Assembly (NCBI GenBank): GCA_017557665.1 | Contig: JAFYYI010000078.1 | Location: 1 to 7,361 of the forward strand | Length of the DNA: 7,361 nt | Source of the DNA: Muribaculaceae bacterium | Lineage (GTDB): Bacteria; Bacteroidota; Bacteroidia; Bacteroidales; Muribaculaceae | Reading direction: 5' to 3' | Shown: in pieces, positions 1-4,862 of the stretch | Numbering within the stretch: position 1 is the stretch's first letter | Layout of the letters: every line of letters starts with the position of its first letter | Made by a program: the position numbers and the translations under genes | Notes under the pieces: model-generated | The model's input: the letters and a program-made list of their open reading frames with translations, nothing else | Told to the model about the DNA's origin: nothing | The model's database searches: none

Positions 1-858
1 CTCGACCTGGGCGACCTGCCCAAGACCGAGGACGGCAAGACCGACTACTCGAAGGACTTCTTCGGCAAATCCACGAGCCTGACCGTGTCGGGTCAGCTCG
101 AGGGTGAGCTGGGCGCCACTGCGCTGGGTGCCATCTACACGTTCGGCCCCACCTTCCGCGCCGAGAACAGCAACACGCCTCGCCACCTGGCCGAGTTCTG
201 GATGATTGAGCCCGAGATGGCCTTCTATGACATCACGGACAACATGGACCTGGCCGAGGAGTTCATCAAGTATTGCGTGAACTATGCGCTGGAGCATTGC
301 CAGGACGATCTGGAATTCCTGAACGAGCACTTTGACAAGACCTTGATTGAGCGTCTGCACAGCGTCCCGAAGGAACCGTTCGTCCGCTTGACCTACACCG
401 AGGGCATCGAAATCCTCAAGCAGGCCAAGAAGAAATTTGAGTTCCCCGTGGAATGGGGTGTGGACCTGCAGAGCGAACACGAGCGCTACCTCGTCGAGGA
501 GCACTTCAAGCGCCCTGTTATCCTCACCGACTATCCGCGTGAGATCAAGGCCTTCTACATGAAGCAGAACGAGGACGGCAAGACCGTTCGCGCCATGGAC
601 GTGCTGTTCCCCATGATCGGCGAGATCATCGGCGGCAGCGAGCGCGAGGCCGACTACGACAAGTTGATGAGCGAGATTGAGCGCCGCGGTATCCCCATGA
701 AGGACATGTGGTGGTATCTCGACACCCGCCGCTTCGGCACCGTGCCTCACAGCGGTTTCGGTCTGGGCTTTGAGCGCCTCATCCTGTTCGTGACGGGTAT
801 GGCCAACATCCGCGACGTCATCCCGTTCCCCCGTACGCCGAACAACGCCGAGTTCTAA
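1..858 (+). CDS. asnS: Asparaginyl-tRNA synthetase, C-terminal part (5' truncated by window edge)
   Basis: Charges tRNA-Asn with asparagine in the cytoplasm, using ATP. The reading frame is open from base 1, so translation continues upstream of the first internal ATG at 85; 285 residues are visible. AsnRS enzymes are usually about 465 residues, so roughly the N-terminal 180, including the OB-fold anticodon-binding domain, lie outside the window. What is visible is the class IIb catalytic core: the LTVSGQL segment, motif 2 with FRAE at 154-165 inside an [10 protein letters not shown] stretch followed by [12 protein letters not shown], the [10 protein letters not shown] segment, and motif 3 GFGLGFERL at 754-780. 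The protein ends [10 protein letters not shown], as expected for AsnRS. The [11 protein letters not shown] context and this ending favour AsnRS over the related AspRS and LysRS. No frameshift or missing catalytic motif is seen. GC-rich third positions suggest a well-expressed core gene. It is followed by its own terminator. Confidence 0.97.
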   Translation, partial: LDLGDLPKTEDGKTDYSKDFFGKSTSLTVSGQLEGELGATALGAIYTFGPTFRAENSNTPRHLAEFWMIEPEMAFYDITDNMDLAEEFIKYCVNYALEHCQDDLEFLNEHFDKTLIERLHSVPKEPFVRLTYTEGIEILKQAKKKFEFPVEWGVDLQSEHERYLVEEHFKRPVILTDYPREIKAFYMKQNEDGKTVRAMDVLFPMIGEIIGGSEREADYDKLMSEIERRGIPMKDMWWYLDTRRFGTVPHSGFGLGFERLILFVTGMANIRDVIPFPRTPNNAEF

Positions 859-861
859 TCA

Positions 862-883
862 ACAAGTGGGCATACCCACTTGT
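862..883 (+). other. Perfect hairpin just after the asnS stop codon
   Basis: ACAAGTGGG (862-870) pairs perfectly with CCCACTTGT (875-883) around a CATA loop: a 9-bp stem starting 3 nt after the stop codon. No T-run follows, so it is not a classical intrinsic terminator by itself. It may protect the mRNA 3' end or assist the terminator at 937-975. The first heptamer repeat begins on the next base. Confidence 0.7.
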
Positions 884-924
884 GGTTAAAGGTTAATGTT
901 TAAAGGATAAAGAGGCATCCGCCT
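884..924 (+). repeat. Heptamer tandem repeats ending in a GAGGC-N4-GCCT mini-hairpin (copy 1)
   Basis: Four consecutive degenerate 7-mers, GGTTAAA, GGTTAAT, GTTTAAA and GGATAAA (884-911), are followed by GAGGCATCCGCCT (912-924), in which AGGC pairs with GCCT around a 4-nt loop. The same arrangement recurs after the next gene at 4341-4374. The period and the shared ending are seen directly; the function is unknown. Confidence 0.6.
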
Positions 925-936
925 ACATTTTATAGC

Positions 937-975
937 CAGCCGCGACAGCCGAACCGCTGCCGCGGCTGAGTTTTT
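937..975 (+). terminator. Intrinsic terminator of asnS
   Basis: CAGCCGCG (937-944) pairs with CGCGGCTG (961-968). Inside, after one A/C mismatch, CAGC (946-949) pairs with GCTG (956-959) around a CGAACC loop. Five T follow at 971-975. A GC-rich stem with a T-run in the + direction, 79 nt after the asnS stop, fits a Rho-independent terminator and separates asnS from the next gene. Confidence 0.85.
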
Positions 976-1083
976 ATTGATTGGCCATAATGGACCGATG
1001 GGCACAAATGGTCAAATTTGCCACTAAAAAAGTGAGCAAAAACAAAAAAACGAAATGAAAGATGATATTTTTTGCCCAAATAG

Positions 1084-1114
1084 TTTTAAGTTATGATTTT
1101 ATTCGCTATTTTTG
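1084..1114 (+). promoter_or_regulatory. Bacteroidetes-type promoter of the LRR-dockerin gene
   Basis: TATTTTTG at 1107-1114 is a perfect match to the Bacteroidetes -7 consensus TAnnTTTG. A weak -33 candidate, TTTTAA at 1084-1089, lies at about the right distance but lacks the G of TTTG. Transcription would start near 1121, giving an AT-rich leader of about 54 nt without a Shine-Dalgarno sequence. The stretch 976-1083, between the terminator and this promoter, is A-rich and shows no gene. Confidence 0.6.
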
Positions 1115-1174
1115 TCACAAATTAAAACAACACAACTGAATATAAATTATTAATCTTTTAAATTATATAGGACT

Positions 1175-4100
1175 ATGAAAAAGATACTCTTTACACTCAT
1201 CACAGTATTGATGGCCACCCTTGCGGCCCAAGCTGACGTAACCATCAACTCGTCGAACTTCCCTGATGCCAACTTCCGCTCCTATCTGCTGTCGCTTTAT
1301 CCCAGCGGCACAATCACCACATCACAGATCAACTCGTTGACCAATCTTGATGTGAGCGACAAGGGCATCTCGTCACTGGTAGGTATTGCATACTTCACGA
1401 ATCTGCAATACCTGACCTGCCAGGGCAACAACATCACTTCGCTGAACCTGAGTTCCAACACCAAATTGAAACAGGTGACCTGCCGTTACAACAAGTTGAC
1501 CTATCTGAATGTGAACGGACTGACCGCCATGACCTGGCTGCTTGCCGATCACAACACCAACCTGACCAGCATCACGGGTCTAAGCAGTTGTTCGGCATTG
1601 ACACTGCTCAATCTGGCAAGTTGCGGTTTTACGACCCTGACCATTCAGGGGCTGGGTAACCTGAATGCGCTCACTGTCGCCGACTGCACATCGCTGACCT
1701 CGTTGACATGTACCGGTTACGGCAACGCCAACCTGACGAACCTTGAGGTGACAAACTGCACGGCAATGACCTATCTGAATTGCTATGGCAACTACAATCT
1801 GACCGACATTACCGGTCTGTCAACGCTCTCGGCTCTCACCACCCTCAAATGTAATCAGTGTGGTCTGACCAGCCTTAGCGTACAAGACCTGTATTATATC
1901 GAAACGGTGGATTGCTACAGCAACCAACTCACCTCGTTCACTTGCTACGGCAAGCGCAACATTAAACACATCGACATCAGCAATAACCAACTCCCCAGCC
2001 TGAATGTCGCAGTGTGCCGTAAATTGGAAACACTCAATTGCAGCAATAACCAACTCACTTCACTTGATGTTGGGACTTGTGAATCCTTGTCCACCCTCAA
2101 TTGCAGCAATAACAGCTTTACTACACTAACTGTTAAAGAATTATCTACCCTGAGTAACTTTAATTGCTCGAACAACCCAAACTTGACGACGTTGACCTGC
2201 AACAGCAATGCGCTGACCACATTCAATATCACAGGCAACACCGCGCTGACGTCAATCAACTGTAATGGCAACCCCAATTTGTCTGCCATTACAGGCCTGG
2301 CCAACTGCACCGCGCTCACTACTCTTAATTGCAATGGCTGTGCGTTCACCAGCCTCAACCTGTCGAACATGACAAACCTGAAGAACCTCAACTGCGGCTA
2401 TAATCAGCTCACCTCGCTCAACCTCACGGGCACTACCGCACTAGAGGTTCTCAATTGTCATAACAATCAACTCACCTCAATCCAAATCTATGGTACCGCT
2501 TATACGACCATCGATTGTTCATACAATAAATTCACATCACTCAATTTTCAGAGTCGCACTAACCTGAAATCACTCAATGTGAGCAACAACACCTTGCTCA
2601 CTTCGCTCACATGTAAAGGCTGCAAATTGACCTCGCTGAATGTGAATAATTGCACGGCACTGAGTGCCCTCTACTGCTATGACAACCAGTTGACGTCACT
2701 GGATCTTTCTAGCATCGGCACCGCATTGACCACTCTGTATTGTACCAACAACAAACTCACTTCACTCGATGTCAGCAACAAGGCTAACCTTGAGATTCTC
2801 TATTGCTATAACAACCCGAACATGACGTCCTTGAATTGCAGTAATTGCAATCTGGAACAACTCCAGGTCACGGGCAATACGGCCTTGAAAACCATCAACA
2901 TCTCGAATAATGCCAGAATAGGATCTATTCACGATCTGGAAACTTGCACGGCGCTCACAAATCTGGATATCTCGAAATGTAACTTCTCATCCCTCAACAT
3001 ATCCCCGTTTACCAAACTACAGGAACTGTCTTGTACCGGCAACAGGCTTACGACACTCAACGTGGCCAGCAACACCCAGCTGAAGAAGCTTTATTGCTCA
3101 AACAACCTGTTGACTGATATCGTCTTCGGTGATAACAGCACGCTGCAAACCCTCTTCTGCGGCGGCAACAAGTTCAATGAACTTTACACCGACAACATCA
3201 GCACCTTGAAGTACCTCTATTGCGATAATAGCCCTGTGTTATATGAGTTGTATTGCAATGGCGCCAACCTGACGACGCTCAGCGTAACGGGCAATTCGGC
3301 GATGACAGGACTGGTATGTAAGGACAACCCCAACCTGACGAAAATCAGTGGCTTGGCCGATTGCGTCAACCTCAGGAACCTAAGTTGCGGTAATTGCGCC
3401 TTCACCAGCCTTGACCTGTCTACATTGACAAGGCTCAATTATCTGTACTGCAACGACAATCAACTCACTAACCTTGACGTGTCGCCGTGCACAGTGTTGA
3501 AGACACTGTCGTGCCAAAACAACCTGCTGACTGACATCACTTTTGAGAATGGCAGTACCCTTGAGACCCTGAATTGTTCCAACAATAAGTTCGTTCAGCT
3601 CTATACCGATGATATCCCCACATTGAAGACATTGAACTGCAGCAACAACACTGAACTGTGTGAGTTGTATTGCAGTAACGCCAAACTGACAACACTCAAC
3701 GTGTCCGGCTGTCCCGCTATGTATTCGCTGGTATGTGGAAACAACCCCACTCTGACCACTATCACGGGCCTGTCCGATTGCGACGAAATCGAATTGCTCA
3801 GTGCCAATAATTGTGGATTGACAAGCCTCAACCTGTCGGGACTGTCATGGTTGAAATACTTGTACTGCGCCAACAATAACTTGACCGCGCTCAACGTGTC
3901 GTCCTGCACTCGACTGGTAAGGCTGGATTGCTATCAGAACCAAATCACTGGCAGTGCCATGACCACATTGGTTAACAGCTTGCCGCAGCGTACGGCATCA
4001 AGCCCCGGAACTTTCCGCGCCCTCTATAATACCAACGAAGGCAACACGATGACTGCAGCTCAAATCGAGACCGCCAGCCAAAAGTACTGGGTACCCAAAA

Positions 4101-4324
4101 AGTTTAACGGCTCGACTTGGGTTAATGCCACTACCGTCACCATTGGTGATGTGAACGGTGACGGCGATGTGAACATCAGCGATGCGATCATGCTCATCAA
4201 CTACGTGCTCAATGGCACAGCTCAAGGCATCAACCTCGAAAACGCCAATTGCAATCAGGATAATGTGGTGAACATCTCTGACGCAATCACGCTCATTAAC
4301 TATGTGCTCAACGGCTCATGGTAG
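1175..4324 (+). CDS. Secreted leucine-rich-repeat protein with C-terminal dockerin-like module
   Basis: Complete 1049-residue protein. Residues 1-20 form a signal peptide (KK, hydrophobic core, AQA cleavage site before D21), so it is exported. Residues 21-84 are an N-terminal cap of the NFPDANFR type common in Bacteroidetes LRR proteins. Residues 85-921 are LRRs built from 21-, 23- and 32-residue units with an N-x-LTSLxVS-x-xTxLxxLxC pattern; nearly every unit has the LxC cysteine. Units group into a 139-residue super-repeat at 271-409, 623-761 and 762-900. Residues 922-990 resemble the C-terminal cap seen after such LRRs. Residues 991-1047 are a two-repeat type I dockerin-like module ending two residues before the stop. 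ATG 1175 is chosen because it precedes the signal peptide; its context is GGACTATG. No enzyme motif is seen. LRRs suggest protein or glycan binding at the cell surface, but the ligand is unknown. It has its own promoter and terminator. Confidence 0.93.
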   Translation: MKKILFTLITVLMATLAAQADVTINSSNFPDANFRSYLLSLYPSGTITTSQINSLTNLDVSDKGISSLVGIAYFTNLQYLTCQGNNITSLNLSSNTKLKQVTCRYNKLTYLNVNGLTAMTWLLADHNTNLTSITGLSSCSALTLLNLASCGFTTLTIQGLGNLNALTVADCTSLTSLTCTGYGNANLTNLEVTNCTAMTYLNCYGNYNLTDITGLSTLSALTTLKCNQCGLTSLSVQDLYYIETVDCYSNQLTSFTCYGKRNIKHIDISNNQLPSLNVAVCRKLETLNCSNNQLTSLDVGTCESLSTLNCSNNSFTTLTVKELSTLSNFNCSNNPNLTTLTCNSNALTTFNITGNTALTSINCNGNPNLSAITGLANCTALTTLNCNGCAFTSLNLSNMTNLKNLNCGYNQLTSLNLTGTTALEVLNCHNNQLTSIQIYGTAYTTIDCSYNKFTSLNFQSRTNLKSLNVSNNTLLTSLTCKGCKLTSLNVNNCTALSALYCYDNQLTSLDLSSIGTALTTLYCTNNKLTSLDVSNKANLEILYCYNNPNMTSLNCSNCNLEQLQVTGNTALKTINISNNARIGSIHDLETCTALTNLDISKCNFSSLNISPFTKLQELSCTGNRLTTLNVASNTQLKKLYCSNNLLTDIVFGDNSTLQTLFCGGNKFNELYTDNISTLKYLYCDNSPVLYELYCNGANLTTLSVTGNSAMTGLVCKDNPNLTKISGLADCVNLRNLSCGNCAFTSLDLSTLTRLNYLYCNDNQLTNLDVSPCTVLKTLSCQNNLLTDITFENGSTLETLNCSNNKFVQLYTDDIPTLKTLNCSNNTELCELYCSNAKLTTLNVSGCPAMYSLVCGNNPTLTTITGLSDCDEIELLSANNCGLTSLNLSGLSWLKYLYCANNNLTALNVSSCTRLVRLDCYQNQITGSAMTTLVNSLPQRTASSPGTFRALYNTNEGNTMTAAQIETASQKYWVPKKFNGSTWVNATTVTIGDVNGDGDVNISDAIMLINYVLNGTAQGINLENANCNQDNVVNISDAITLINYVLNGSW
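1985..2401 (+). repeat. LRR super-repeat, copy 1 (139 codons)
   Basis: Encodes residues 271-409 as LRR units of 21, 21, 21, 32, 23 and 21 residues. The 32-residue unit is an 11-residue half unit (NPNLTTLTCNS) joined to a 21-residue unit; the 23-residue unit carries the NPNLSAITGL form. The same order recurs at 3041 and 3458. Between them, residues 410-622 hold an irregular version with extra units. Confidence 0.75.
3041..3457 (+). repeat. LRR super-repeat, copy 2 (139 codons)
   Basis: Encodes residues 623-761 with the same 21-21-21-32-23-21 unit order. Diagnostic words shared with the directly adjacent next copy are NLLTDI, NKF, ELYC, LVC and CxFTSL/CGLTSL at matching offsets. Confidence 0.8.
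3458..3874 (+). repeat. LRR super-repeat, copy 3 (139 codons)
   Basis: Encodes residues 762-900, in direct tandem with copy 2 (period 417 bp). The protein alignment is gap-free over 139 residues, but many positions differ, so the duplication is not recent. Confidence 0.8.
4145..4309 (+). repeat. Dockerin-like coding cassette, copy A
   Basis: Encodes residues 991-1045 of the LRR protein. Compared with copy B at 7197-7361 (offset 3052) there are four differences in 165 bp: GGT/GGC, GAT/GAC, ACA/ACG (4219) and ATT/ATC (4297). All are silent, so the 55 residues are identical. Calcium loop 1 is DVNGDGDVNISD (992-1003), with canonical residues at 1, 3, 5, 9 and 12. Loop 2 is NCNQDNVVNISD (1025-1036), with N for D at position 1 and N for G at position 6. 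Similarity stops abruptly upstream of 4145. Confidence 0.95.
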
Positions 4325-4329
4325 GCTCG

Positions 4330-4341
4330 CTGCGCTCGCAG
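4330..4341 (+). other. Short hairpin just after the LRR-dockerin stop codon
   Basis: CTGCGCTCGCAG lies 5 nt after the stop codon. CTGC pairs with GCAG around GCTC (a fifth C-G pair is possible only with a 2-nt loop). It overlaps a GCTCGC direct repeat (4325-4330 and 4334-4339) and runs into the first heptamer, the same placement as the hairpin after asnS. Confidence 0.45.
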
Positions 4342-4374
4342 TTTAGAGGTTAGAGGTCAAAGAGGCTTCTGCCT
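4341..4374 (+). repeat. Heptamer tandem repeats ending in a GAGGC-N4-GCCT mini-hairpin (copy 2)
   Basis: Three 7-mers, GTTTAGA, GGTTAGA and GGTCAAA (4341-4361), are followed by GAGGCTTCTGCCT (4362-4374), with AGGC pairing to GCCT around TTCT. It matches the element at 884-924 behind asnS in period, in the AAAGAGGC junction and in the hairpin arms. The loop differs (ATCC there, TTCT here). Confidence 0.6.
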
Positions 4375-4385
4375 TAATTAAGGCA
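4370..4385. repeat. 16-bp perfect palindrome
   Basis: TGCCTTAATTAAGGCA is its own reverse complement. Its left arm, GCCT (4371-4374), is also the right arm of the mini-hairpin 4363-4374, so the two RNA pairings exclude each other. It could also be a dimeric protein site; nothing in the window shows which. Confidence 0.6.
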
Positions 4386-4405
4386 AGACATACTTCGACA
4401 TTCTT

Positions 4406-4444
4406 CCGGCCGTGGCAACAGGATAGTTGTCACGGCTGGTTTTT
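4406..4444 (+). terminator. Intrinsic terminator of the LRR-dockerin gene
   Basis: A 14-bp stem, CCGGCCGTGGCAAC (4406-4419) with GTTGTCACGGCTGG (4426-4439), contains two G-U wobbles and an AGGATA loop and is followed by TTTTT (4440-4444). It is a strong + strand terminator that separates the two large genes into different transcripts. On the minus strand no T-run follows the stem, so it is not an obvious terminator for the convergent small ORF. Confidence 0.9.
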
Positions 4445-4479
4445 CATTGCCTCAAGCCTATTCTCGTTGCTAAAAATCA

Positions 4480-4665
4480 TCAGTGCACGGTAAATGTTGT
4501 TGGCGGATTTTTGGAGGGAGAGGTCATTTGTGTGTTGATTTTTGGGCGTTCTTTTTGTTTCGTGGTGTCGTTCTTTGTGGCCCAGCGCTTAATGGTCTTC
4601 CCGATATCGATCAGTGCCATGAGCTGAGCCGCGTAATTCATAATTTTCAAAAGTCGTCTCATCAT
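4480..4665 (-). CDS. Possible small protein, 61 residues, unknown function
   Basis: I do not recognise this protein. It lies convergent to the LRR gene and divergent from the gene starting at 4863, in a 538-bp gap. Residues 1-33 look protein-like: a basic start (MMRR), an apolar helix-like stretch with LLKIMNYAAQLMALIDIG, then KTIKRW. The second half is rich in K, T, P and N and looks disordered. The sequence before the start, AACGACATG, resembles the GACT-ATG context of the two large genes. Against it: no clear TAnnTTTG promoter upstream on this strand, and small size. A second ATG at 4660-4662 would start one codon later. Overlapping + strand ORFs here (4427-4692) are Cys/Trp/Phe-rich and less credible. 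Confidence 0.38.
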   Translation of the reverse strand: MMRRLLKIMNYAAQLMALIDIGKTIKRWATKNDTTKQKERPKINTQMTSPSKNPPTTFTVH

Positions 4666-4784
4666 GTCGTTGTTATTGTAATTAGTTGTTAATAAAAATG
4701 TTAGTTAAATCTCAGTATATATATAAGGCGACTACGGGAGATGGGAAATTGGCAAACCGATGATGAGAATTGGAAAAAAATTAT

Positions 4785-4792
4785 TATCTTTG
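4785..4792 (+). promoter_or_regulatory. Bacteroidetes-type -7 box of the second dockerin gene
   Basis: TATCTTTG matches TAnnTTTG exactly. No good TTTG -33 box is seen about 20 bp upstream. Transcription would start near 4799, leaving a leader of about 64 nt with no Shine-Dalgarno sequence. The stretch 4666-4784 between this box and the minus-strand ORF contains a TATATATATA run (4716-4725) and no other feature I can support. Confidence 0.6.
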
Positions 4793-4862
4793 TGGTCGAA
4801 ACCTCGCAAGATACTCCAAACCGCCAAATTATTATACTTAACCAATAAAACCTGATACGACT

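Noticed and set aside
1022..1034. Small hairpin CACT-AAAAA-AGTG upstream of the LRR gene
   Set aside because: Only a 4-bp stem in an A-rich stretch, easily expected by chance.
1066..1074. Second -7-like box TATTTTTTG upstream of the LRR gene
   Set aside because: The spacing is one base too long for TAnnTTTG, and a perfect match lies closer to the gene at 1107-1114.
1820..2391. Long open frames on the minus strand inside the LRR gene (1820-2053, 1945-2391), and similar ones at 3217-3438 and 3601-3909
   Set aside because: They lie antisense to repetitive LRR coding sequence, where codon bias keeps the opposite frames open. Their products (Val/Leu/Ser-rich, irregular) match no family and have no promoter.
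3998..4225. Minus-strand frame starting MSCAIEHVVDEHDRIADVHI, with a nearly identical twin at 6915-7277
   Set aside because: The apparent conservation of the two proteins is only the antisense reading of the shared dockerin cassette.
1175..4324. CRISPR-like or tandem DNA repeat array, because of the many recurring short words
   Set aside because: The recurrence is in protein-coding LRR units within one open frame, with diverged DNA; there are no constant repeats separated by unique spacers.
4145..4324. Type IX secretion C-terminal sorting domain
   Set aside because: The complete first protein ends two residues after the dockerin-like module (NGSW), leaving no room for the usual 70-100 residue sorting domain.
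4427..4692. Plus-strand frames at 4427-4627 and 4483-4692
   Set aside because: The first begins inside the terminator stem. Both are rich in Phe, Cys, Trp and Val in a way typical of antisense shadow, and neither has a promoter or a start context like its neighbours.
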